This document shows, piece by piece, positions 37,485 through 43,906 of a DNA stretch of 44,811 nucleotides. The notes under the pieces are model-generated. The model made no database searches, was not told the origin of the DNA, and was given only the letters and a program-made list of their open reading frames with translations. The stretch comes from Clostridia bacterium (GTDB taxonomy: Bacteria > Bacillota > Clostridia > Christensenellales > Aristaeellaceae), in the NCBI GenBank assembly GCA_017463245.1, contig JAFTPN010000001.1, positions 1 to 44,811 of the forward strand. The letters are read 5' to 3'. A program made the translations under genes and the position numbers. Numbering within the stretch: the first letter of the stretch is position 1; every line of letters starts with the position of its first letter.

Positions 37485-38724
37485 CGATGAACTGAAGGCA
37501 AAGCTGCCCGCAGCTGTGGACAAGCGGCTTTCTGCGCTGGAGGGCGATCCCTGGCTGGCTCGGCGGATCATTCAAGCCGAGAGAGGAGATCGACCCATTG
37601 TGAAAAAGAAGTTATCCGTGTCCTTTGCATTGATCCTTGTTTTGATGCTGCTGACCCTCAGCGCTGCGGTGGCGCTGGTGAATTCCAGCATTGCCGGGCA
37701 GCTGTTCGGCTCCCAGGAGCAAGCGCCGGAGGCAGTGCTGGAGGCCATCCACACGCCCCAGGTCACCGCATCGGCAGAGCTGGGCACATTGACCATGGAC
37801 GAGTGGCTCTACGATGGCAATGGCCTGCACACGGCCTTCACCATGAGCAATCCCACGGGTGAACCTCTGCTCTACACCCTGGACGGCATCTGGCTGAACG
37901 GGCAGCGCATTACCTACAACCACTTCCGCACCGATGGCGCCGGGGATTCCGGCTTCCTGCTGGGCGGCACGGTGGATGGCGTGGCCATGCCCACCAGCCA
38001 GAGCCTGTATAACCTGGGTGAAGAGCTGTACCAGTTTGATGAAAACGGCAAGTTCGCCGGTACCGTCCCGCTGCCGGAGGGCGAAAACAAGCTGAAGGTC
38101 TCCGTGGCGGTGTGGAAGCCCACCTCCCCCGTGGAGCTGGTGGACTATGACCAGTACGAAGGCTATGACGTGACCCAGACCAAGGATCACCTCACCGTGG
38201 ACGACAGCGGCTTTGCCAACCTGTGGCTGTTCCGTCCGGGTGAGTATAACCTGTCCACCAACGCCCTGCAGATTCCCTCTGCCGTGTATGCTCAGGCCTA
38301 CAAGGAGCTGGGCTGGATGGAGCTGGCGGACACCATCGACGTGGAGATCGACGTGAACCTGACCAAGGCTGATATGGTGCGCGCCATGCCCAAGCAGATG
38401 GAAGTGCAGGTGGGCGAGTGCCGCCTGGTCTTTACCGAGTTTGACATGACTCAGTCCGGCGGTGTGATCGATGGCTGGGTCTATGGCGAGGTGAACGCCG
38501 TGAACACCCTGATGGAGGGCGGTCTCCATGTGCTGGACGCCTCCGGCACGCTGCTTTCCAGCGGCTGCTGGTGGGACGATCAGGACGAGGGCGTAGAGGG
38601 TATGCACTTCCACATCAACCTGGCGCCCATGGCGGGCGAACTGCCCGGCAGCATCCAGCTGGCCAGCATGAAGGATATCGAGGTATACGAGGGTGTGGTC
38701 ACCCTGGAGCTGGAAAGGAAATAA
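37477..38724 (+). CDS. Probable membrane anti-sigma factor with large external domain (DUF4179-like layout)
   Basis: This 415-residue protein has a short cytoplasmic N-terminus (about residues 1-45, MRDDELKAKLPAAVDKRLSAL...), one membrane segment (about 47-69), and about 345 external residues with a beta-rich pattern. The overlap with the ECF gene and this topology point to an anti-sigma role. No zinc-binding HxxxCxxC motif is visible, so it is not a ZAS-type anti-sigma. The external part may sense an envelope signal; that is inference. R2 repeat sequence begins inside its stop codon. Confidence 0.75.
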   Translation: MRDDELKAKLPAAVDKRLSALEGDPWLARRIIQAERGDRPIVKKKLSVSFALILVLMLLTLSAAVALVNSSIAGQLFGSQEQAPEAVLEAIHTPQVTASAELGTLTMDEWLYDGNGLHTAFTMSNPTGEPLLYTLDGIWLNGQRITYNHFRTDGAGDSGFLLGGTVDGVAMPTSQSLYNLGEELYQFDENGKFAGTVPLPEGENKLKVSVAVWKPTSPVELVDYDQYEGYDVTQTKDHLTVDDSGFANLWLFRPGEYNLSTNALQIPSAVYAQAYKELGWMELADTIDVEIDVNLTKADMVRAMPKQMEVQVGECRLVFTEFDMTQSGGVIDGWVYGEVNAVNTLMEGGLHVLDASGTLLSSGCWWDDQDEGVEGMHFHINLAPMAGELPGSIQLASMKDIEVYEGVVTLELERK

Positions 38725-38853
38725 AAAGCCTCCCTTGTGTAAAGGGAGGTGGCAGCCCGAAGGGCTGACGGAGGGATTGGCTGCTGCATGACCGCAGCGC
38801 CACAACCCCTCAGCCCCTTCGGGGCAGCTCCCCTTACACAGGGGAGCCTTTTC
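38723..38853. repeat. Palindromic intergenic repeat, family R2 variant (inverted pair)
   Basis: AAAAGCCTCCCTTGTGTAAA faces TTACACAGGGGAGCCTTTT, with inner GGCAGCCCGAAGGGCTG and CAGCCCCTTCGGGGCAG hairpins. The A-run and T-run at its two ends would let it act as a bidirectional terminator for the converging genes. Confidence 0.8.
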
Positions 38854-38861
38854 TTTTGCGC

Positions 38862-40157
38862 TTACACCTTGGTCATTTTCATCTTGCGCGCCATCAGCGT
38901 CAGCACCAGCATCACGATGTACAACACGCCAATGGTGATGAACACCGCAGGCCAGCCGAAGGAGTCCTTCACCCAGCCGAACACGCTGGCCTGGATGGCT
39001 GCACCCATGTACACCGCCCAGTCCAGGATGCCCACGATGGTGGAGGAGAAGGCGCGGCCGCCCATGTCGCCAGCCACAGCCCAGATCACGCCGGTGACCA
39101 TGCCGGAGATGCCCACCAGCAGGAGCATCATGGAGGCGGGCGCCTGGCTCTTGATGAAGGGGAAGGCCAGCATGCCGATGAAGGTCACGATGGAGGCCAG
39201 AGCCAGCATGGGTTCGCGCTTGCCCTTGAAGACCTTATCGGTGATGAAGGGGAACACGAACATGGCGCAGGCCTGACCCGCAGGCAGCAGGATGGCGGAG
39301 AAGATGCCCTCCTTGATGGACAGCCCCATGGACTCGGTGAAATAGGTGGGGATCCAGGTCAGCAGGCCGTAGCGGCCAACGCCCGCGATGGCGGAGATCA
39401 GGCAGAACACAATGACCTTGGGCTCGGAGAACAGCACCTTGTAGGGGTAGAGGTAGCCCTTCTTGCTGATCTCGGCTTCCAGGGCGGCGTCACGCTGGGC
39501 GGCCTCCTGGTCGATCTCCTCAAAGGGCTTCAGGCCGATGTCCTCCGGCTTGGTCTTGAAGAACACGGCGAAGGCGATGAGCATCAGCACCATGGGGATC
39601 ATGGGATAGCGGAAGGCGGCGCGCCAGCCCCATTCGGGGTTCAGCTCCATGCAGCCCAGGATGGTCAGGTAGGTCACCACCTGCGCCACGCCGGAGAAGG
39701 CTGTGGCCAGGCCGGAGGCAAAGCCGCGCTTTTCTTTCGGCCACCATTTGTTCAAAACGCCCACGCCGTTGGACCACACCATGGACTGGCAGTAGCCGTT
39801 GAGACCCCACAGCACGGCGATCACCGGGATGGAGTGCTGGAAGGAGATGATCACATTCAGCACGGCAGAGGCCGCCACGCCGAACATCATGAACCGCTTG
39901 TAGCCGAAGAACGCGCCCAGGCGGCCGTTGATCAGCTGGCCGAAGGCATAGCACCAGAACAGCGCCGAGGATACCACGCCCATGGCCGCCGTGGTGGAGC
40001 CAAGCCCCTCGGCCATCTGGGTCAGCACCAGATTGATGTTCTGCCGGCCGTTATAGAAGAACATATAGGTCAGGCCGAAGCTGATGAGCATCTTCCAGGC
40101 GAATTCCTTGAATTTGCTGTACTCCTTGGGGGTATAACCGTAGGTGTGGGAAGTCAT
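38862..40157 (-). CDS. MFS transporter, organophosphate:phosphate antiporter (OPA) family
   Basis: This 431-residue, 12-segment transporter resembles GlpT/UhpT: an N-terminal SFGLTYMFFYNGRQNINLVL segment, NGYCQSMVWSNGVGVLNKWWPKEKRG, and a matched C-terminal half (GRYGLLTWIPTYFTES). Family members swap a sugar- or glycerol-phosphate for inorganic phosphate. The substrate is not predictable here. It lies 17 bases after the nucleotidyltransferase gene with AAGGAGG before the ATG, so both are probably one operon for taking up and activating an organophosphate. Confidence 0.9.
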   Translation of the reverse strand: MTSHTYGYTPKEYSKFKEFAWKMLISFGLTYMFFYNGRQNINLVLTQMAEGLGSTTAAMGVVSSALFWCYAFGQLINGRLGAFFGYKRFMMFGVAASAVLNVIISFQHSIPVIAVLWGLNGYCQSMVWSNGVGVLNKWWPKEKRGFASGLATAFSGVAQVVTYLTILGCMELNPEWGWRAAFRYPMIPMVLMLIAFAVFFKTKPEDIGLKPFEEIDQEAAQRDAALEAEISKKGYLYPYKVLFSEPKVIVFCLISAIAGVGRYGLLTWIPTYFTESMGLSIKEGIFSAILLPAGQACAMFVFPFITDKVFKGKREPMLALASIVTFIGMLAFPFIKSQAPASMMLLLVGISGMVTGVIWAVAGDMGGRAFSSTIVGILDWAVYMGAAIQASVFGWVKDSFGWPAVFITIGVLYIVMLVLTLMARKMKMTKV

Positions 40158-40174
40158 TGGCTTTCCTCCTTACA

Positions 40175-40915
40175 TCAGGCGAAGTAGATTGCGTCCTCCT
40201 TGTCGAAGGGCAGGATCTCCGCGGTGACACGGGTGTAGTCGTCCAGGTTGTCGATCTCGTCGATGTAGTAGCCATCGTAGGAGAAGGCGCGGATATTCAG
40301 CGCGGGGAAGATCTCGTTGAGGGCGTTCTCGGCATAGCACTTGTCCTCGCCCTTGTGGATGAACTCCACCACCTTGCCGATCCAGGCGGAAGCGGTGGCC
40401 TTTTCCAGCTTGTAGAAGGGCTGGAAGGCAAAGCAGTCCTCGTCGAAGATCTTGATGGAGACCTCCACCACCTTGCCATCTTTCACGCGGCCCTTGAAGT
40501 CCTTCTCCGGCAGCGCCTTTTTGAAGTTCACGGTGGCGGTGTTCTTCTCCTTGCTGGCCAGCACATCGTGCACCAGGCGGCGGTTGAACACCAGGTCGCC
40601 GTGGAGGAAGATCATATCGTCGTTCATGTATTCGCGCGCCAGGTACATGGAGTAGATATAGTTGGTCTTCATGTAGATATCGTTGCGGACGAAGGTGAAA
40701 TTGGCCTGGGGGAAGTCCGCTGCCTCGGCCTTGAGCTGGTCTTCAAAGGGGCCGGTGGTGACGATAAAGTCCGTCACGCCCTCGGCTACCAGCAGGCGCA
40801 GCTGGCGGTGGAAAATGGTCTCGCCGTTCTTCAGCTTGGCCATGGACTTGTGGTTGTGCTGCGTGAAGGCCTCCATGCGGTTGCCCAGGCCGGAATTAAA
40901 GATAATCGCTTTCAT
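40175..40915 (-). CDS. LicC-like nucleotidyltransferase
   Basis: This 246-residue protein has a single nucleotidyltransferase domain: AIIFNSGLGNRM with the GxGxRM loop, HNHKSM in place of the usual PK motif, NYIYSMYLAREYM, and FLHGDLVF with the metal-binding aspartate. It resembles phosphocholine cytidylyltransferases and related alditol- or phosphonate-activating enzymes. The start at 40915 follows AAGGAG. It heads the minus-strand operon with the OPA transporter and is divergent from an HTH-cytidylyltransferase-like fusion. Confidence 0.82.
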   Translation of the reverse strand: MKAIIFNSGLGNRMEAFTQHNHKSMAKLKNGETIFHRQLRLLVAEGVTDFIVTTGPFEDQLKAEAADFPQANFTFVRNDIYMKTNYIYSMYLAREYMNDDMIFLHGDLVFNRRLVHDVLASKEKNTATVNFKKALPEKDFKGRVKDGKVVEVSIKIFDEDCFAFQPFYKLEKATASAWIGKVVEFIHKGEDKCYAENALNEIFPALNIRAFSYDGYYIDEIDNLDDYTRVTAEILPFDKEDAIYFA

Positions 40916-40962
40916 GTGCGTTGATCTCCTTGAATGCATATTGCTGCGCAAACAGCATAGCC

Positions 40963-40992
40963 ATCATAACGAAAAATCAACATGAAAGTCAA
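40963..40992 (-). promoter_or_regulatory. Putative promoter of the nucleotidyltransferase-OPA operon
   Basis: On the minus strand TTGACT (40987-40992), 18 bases, then TATGAT (40963-40968), 48 bases before the start codon at 40915. Confidence 0.55.
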
Positions 40993-40993
40993 C
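40974..40993. promoter_or_regulatory. Direct-repeat half-sites in the divergent promoter
   Basis: AAATCAAC (40974-40981) and AAGTCAAC (40986-40993) match the arms of the inverted repeat at 41017-41036. They cover the -35 box and the spacer of the minus-strand promoter. A further related GTTGATCT is at 40920-40927, over the ribosome binding site region of the nucleotidyltransferase gene. Confidence 0.55.
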
Positions 40994-41012
40994 AATTACG
41001 GGGCAAAATCCC

Positions 41013-41041
41013 TTGTAAATCAACGCTTGTTGATTTATAAT
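41013..41041 (+). promoter_or_regulatory. Promoter of the XRE-cytidylyltransferase-like fusion gene
   Basis: TTGTAA (41013-41018), 17 bases, then a perfect TATAAT (41036-41041), 32 bases before the ATG at 41074. Confidence 0.7.
41016..41037. promoter_or_regulatory. Inverted-repeat operator
   Basis: The perfect arms are AAATCAAC and GTTGATTT around GCTT; one extra T/A pair extends each arm to nine bases. The repeat fills the space between the -35 and -10 boxes, the classical place for a repressor. XRE-type dimers commonly bind such sites, so autoregulation by the downstream HTH protein is the simplest reading. Confidence 0.7.
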
Positions 41042-41073
41042 ATACGCAAATGATTCAGCCGAGGTGATTTTCC

Positions 41074-42015
41074 ATGCCCGTGGGTGCGAATATCAAAAAA
41101 CGGCGGTTTGAGCTGCGGATGTCCCAGCAGGAGCTGGCAGACGCCATGGGGTACAAGACCCGCTCCACCATTGCGAAAATCGAGTCCGGGGAGAACGACG
41201 TGTCCCAGCGGAAGCTGCAGCGCTTTGCGGATGTGCTGGACACCACCGTGGAGGCGCTGATCGCCGGGTATGCCTCTACGCCTACGGTGAACGCCGCGGC
41301 GAAAAGCGCCCCCACCCGGCGCAACAGGAGCGCGGTGCTGATCCTGGCAGGTGGCAAGTCCGGGCGCAACAGGCAGAACATCCCCAGCCAGTTCATCGAC
41401 GTGCATGGCAAGCCGATCCTGGTGCATTGCATGGAGGTATACCAGCGCCACCCGGCGGTGGACGACATTTATGTGGTGTGCCTCAAGGGCTGGGACGGCA
41501 TCGTGAAGGCCTATGCGGATCAGTTTGGCATCACCAAGCTGAAGGGGCTGATCCCTGCGGGCAGCACGGGCATTGCCTCGCTGAAGAACGGCTTTGACCA
41601 CATCCGGGATCGCTATGCCCCCAGGGATGTGATCATCATTCAGGAGTCCACCCGCCCCATGGTGCGGCCGGAGACCATCTCCACCCTGCTCCAGGCCTGC
41701 GAAGAAAAGGGCAGCGCCACCATCTGCCATGCCATGAAGGACTATGTGCAGTTCAACCTCTCCGGCAAAAAGGCGCAGTATGTGAACCGCGATACCTTAG
41801 TGGCGCTGCAGTCCCCGGAGGCGCACCGGCTGTCCCTCCTGCGGGAGGTATTCGACCGGGTGGAGCAGACCCACCACCCGCTGATGGAGTCCTGCTGCGC
41901 GATGCTCTTGTATAATCTGGGGTACGACATCAATTTCATCGAGGGCAGCACCAACAATATCAAGCTGGTGAGAGAGGAGGATCTGGCGGCTTTTGCAGCG
42001 CTGGTGCGAGAGTAA
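41074..42015 (+). CDS. XRE-type HTH fused to a degenerate IspD/TarI-like cytidylyltransferase domain
   Basis: This 313-residue protein has an XRE helix-turn-helix at residues 6-62 (MSQQELADAMGYKTRSTIAKIESGE), a linker, and an IspD/TarI-like domain from about 87. The domain aligns clearly with the enzyme at 34458 (shared YADQFGITKL, NNIKL and others). Active-site positions differ, however. The PKQ lysine is S105 (IPSQF), HDA reads QES (190-192), TPQ reads SPE (247-249), and the second glycine of GxG is lost. R98 and K297 are kept. It is probably a ligand-binding regulator with little or no transferase activity; that is inference. The adjacent operator sites support DNA binding. Confidence 0.85.
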   Translation: MPVGANIKKRRFELRMSQQELADAMGYKTRSTIAKIESGENDVSQRKLQRFADVLDTTVEALIAGYASTPTVNAAAKSAPTRRNRSAVLILAGGKSGRNRQNIPSQFIDVHGKPILVHCMEVYQRHPAVDDIYVVCLKGWDGIVKAYADQFGITKLKGLIPAGSTGIASLKNGFDHIRDRYAPRDVIIIQESTRPMVRPETISTLLQACEEKGSATICHAMKDYVQFNLSGKKAQYVNRDTLVALQSPEAHRLSLLREVFDRVEQTHHPLMESCCAMLLYNLGYDINFIEGSTNNIKLVREEDLAAFAALVRE

Positions 42016-42028
42016 AAACTCATAGGAC

Positions 42029-42057
42029 TTGATTTCTATGCCATTTTGTGGTTTAAT
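42029..42057 (+). promoter_or_regulatory. Promoter of the ribozyme-nagB operon
   Basis: TTGATT (42029-42034), 17 bases, then TTTAAT (42052-42057). Transcription would begin near 42064, leaving about 40 bases 5' of the ribozyme cleavage site. Confidence 0.6.
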
Positions 42058-42100
42058 AGCATATGTAAAACAGCTGCTCCGGAAAGGAGAAGGTGGAGGG

Positions 42101-42340
42101 CTGTTAGCGCCAGGCTCGGCTGCGGGCATCGGGCTTTGCTGCTGCCGGAACGATGAAGGTTCCGGCGGGGAGCAGGAAAGCGGCGGTGATCGCGGCATGG
42201 GTGACGAGGATTGGCAGTTGTCGAAAGACTCGGCGGATGCTGCCACGGCTGGGGTGTGCAGGGGCATGCCCATCGGTGAGCCGACAGAGAGAAAGCAAAA
42301 AGCGGAATCCAACACCGCAACAGAGGTTCTCTTGCCACTG
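42101..42340 (+). ncRNA. glmS-type self-cleaving ribozyme upstream of nagB
   Basis: This RNA cleaves itself when glucosamine-6-phosphate binds, which lowers expression of the gene behind it. The conserved core is clear. AGCGCC is at 42106-42111, with the expected cut between A42106 and G42107. GGGTGACGAGG is at 42199-42209, followed by GGCAG-TTGTCGA...CGGCGGATG-CTGCC (42213-42244), where GGCAG/CTGCC forms the core helix. A CGGCT/AGCCG stem follows (42246-42282), then a purine-rich ACAGAGAGAAAGC stretch. A peripheral hairpin GCCGGAAC/GTTCCGGC is at 42144-42166. The 3' limit is approximate. The next gene is nagB, not glmS. Confidence 0.9.
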
Positions 42341-42350
42341 AAAAAAGCAT

Positions 42351-42373
42351 ATGTGTTTCTATTGGAAACACAT
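42351..42373 (+). other. Perfect hairpin between ribozyme and nagB
   Basis: The nine-base arms ATGTGTTTC and GAAACACAT enclose a 5-base loop. No T-run follows, so it is not a standard terminator. It lies in the 3' cleavage product and might affect that RNA's stability. The remaining bases to 42430 show nothing else. Confidence 0.5.
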
Positions 42374-42445
42374 GGGAGGCCTTCATCCGCTGGCGGGAGA
42401 AGGTCTGTGGCTTTGTGCAGTTAAGAATAGAGGAGGCTTATCAAC

Positions 42446-43237
42446 ATGAGAGTTGTTATTCAGGAAGATTATAGCAGAATGTGCCAGTGGGCAGCGAACT
42501 ATATCGCGGCCAAGATCAATGGTCACAAGGAGGATCGTCCCTTTGTGCTGGGTCTGCCCACGGGCAGCTCCCCCATCGGCGTTTACAAGGAGCTGATCCG
42601 CAAGAACAAGGCGGGCGAGGTTTCCTTTGCCAATGTGGTGACCTTCAACATGGACGAATACCTGGGCCTGCCCAAGGATCACGATCAAAGCTACTGGTAC
42701 TTCATGCACGACAATTTCTTCAACCACCTGGTGGACATGAAGCCGGAGAACATCAACATTCTCAACGGCATGACGGATGATCCCGAGGGCGAATGCGCAC
42801 GCTATGAGGAGAAGATCGCCTCCTACGGCGGCATCGACCTGTTCATGGGCGGCATTGGCGTGGATGGCCACATCGCCTTCAACGAGCCCTTCACCAGCCT
42901 TTCCTCCCGCACCGGCCTGCGGGCGCTGACCACCGATACCCGCATTGTGAACAGCCGCTTCTTCGGCAACGATCCGGAGAAGGTGCCTGCCATGGCGCTG
43001 TCTGTGGGTGTGGGCACGGTGACCGATTCCAAGGAAGTGCTGATCCTCATCAACGGCCACAACAAGGCTCGCGCCCTGGCCGCCACGGTGGAGGGCAATG
43101 TGAGCCACAAGTGGACCTGCTCTGCCCTGCAGATGCACAATGGCGCCATCATCGCCTGCGATGAGGCTGCCTGCGGCGAGCTGACCGTGGACACCTACAA
43201 GTATTTCCTGGACATTGAAAAGAAGGAGCGTCTGTAA
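42446..43237 (+). CDS. nagB: Glucosamine-6-phosphate deaminase (possible biosynthetic role)
   Basis: NagB interconverts glucosamine-6-phosphate and fructose-6-phosphate plus ammonia. The 263-residue protein keeps the catalytic residues D70 (NMDEYLGL), D140, H142 and E147 ([11 protein letters not shown]), plus the phosphate loop [16 protein letters not shown] precedes the ATG at 42446. It is preceded by a GlcN6P-sensing ribozyme and followed by GlmU-type acetyltransferase and glmM genes. That context suits GlcN6P synthesis better than amino-sugar breakdown, where nagA and sugar uptake genes would be expected. Direction of flux is inference. Confidence 0.93.
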   Translation: MRVVIQEDYSRMCQWAANYIAAKINGHKEDRPFVLGLPTGSSPIGVYKELIRKNKAGEVSFANVVTFNMDEYLGLPKDHDQSYWYFMHDNFFNHLVDMKPENINILNGMTDDPEGECARYEEKIASYGGIDLFMGGIGVDGHIAFNEPFTSLSSRTGLRALTTDTRIVNSRFFGNDPEKVPAMALSVGVGTVTDSKEVLILINGHNKARALAATVEGNVSHKWTCSALQMHNGAIIACDEAACGELTVDTYKYFLDIEKKERL

Positions 43238-43239
43238 GG

Positions 43240-43905
43240 ATGTATACGATCGCCGATCTTTATGATCTGGAGCATACGCTTGCCAAGGACTATCTTTCCC
43301 AGTTCACCTATCCCTGGGAGGCGCTGAAGGGCATCAAGGATATGATCATCGCCCTAGGCGCCAAGCTGGATCCGGAAGAGTATGTGGAGCGGGAACCCCA
43401 GGTGTGGGTGCATAAGACTGCCAAGGTCTTCCCCACGGCTTATCTGGGTGCGCCCTGCATCATCGGCCCCAACACGGAGGTGCGCCATTGCGCGTTCATC
43501 CGCGGCAGCGCCCTGGTGGGTGCCGACTGCGTGGTGGGCAACAGCGTGGAGCTGAAGAACGTGATCCTCTTCGACCATGTGCAGACGCCCCACTACAACT
43601 ACGTGGGCGACTCCATCCTGGGCTATTACAGCCACATGGGCGCGGGCTCCATCACCTCCAACGTCAAGTCCGACAAGACGCTGGTGGTCGTCCGCGACGG
43701 CACCGAGAAGATCGAGACCGGGCTGAAGAAGTTTGGCGCCATGCTGGGCAACTATGTGGAGGTCGGCTGCAACTCCGTGCTGAATCCCGGCACGGTGGTG
43801 GGCTGCAACAGCAATGTGTACCCCACCTCCTGCGTGCGGGGCGTGGTGCCTGCCAATTCCATCTGGAAGAATAACGGCGAAGTCATCCACAAGGAGGAAC
43901 GCTAA
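43240..43905 (+). CDS. GlmU-type left-handed beta-helix acetyltransferase (no uridylyltransferase domain)
   Basis: This 221-residue protein has a short helical start and then hexapeptide-repeat coils from about residue 50. HYNYVGDSILGYYSHMGAGS resembles the GlmU C-terminal active-site block (histidine, YxGD, GAG), so acetylation of glucosamine-1-phosphate is likely. The N-terminal nucleotidyltransferase half of standard GlmU is missing. The UDP-transfer step must be done by another protein or elsewhere. It starts two bases after nagB and is followed by glmM after one base. Confidence 0.85.
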   Translation: MYTIADLYDLEHTLAKDYLSQFTYPWEALKGIKDMIIALGAKLDPEEYVEREPQVWVHKTAKVFPTAYLGAPCIIGPNTEVRHCAFIRGSALVGADCVVGNSVELKNVILFDHVQTPHYNYVGDSILGYYSHMGAGSITSNVKSDKTLVVVRDGTEKIETGLKKFGAMLGNYVEVGCNSVLNPGTVVGCNSNVYPTSCVRGVVPANSIWKNNGEVIHKEER

Positions 43906-43906
43906 T

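Noticed and set aside
38856-40187. 443-codon plus-strand frame opposite the OPA transporter
   Set aside because: It is His/Gly/Glu-rich nonsense. The minus-strand frame has 12 membrane segments and family motifs.
42016-42445. 131-codon plus-strand frame (from 42029) and a 172-codon minus-strand frame covering the gap before nagB
   Set aside because: The region is explained by the promoter and ribozyme. The frames have no ribosome binding site or motif.
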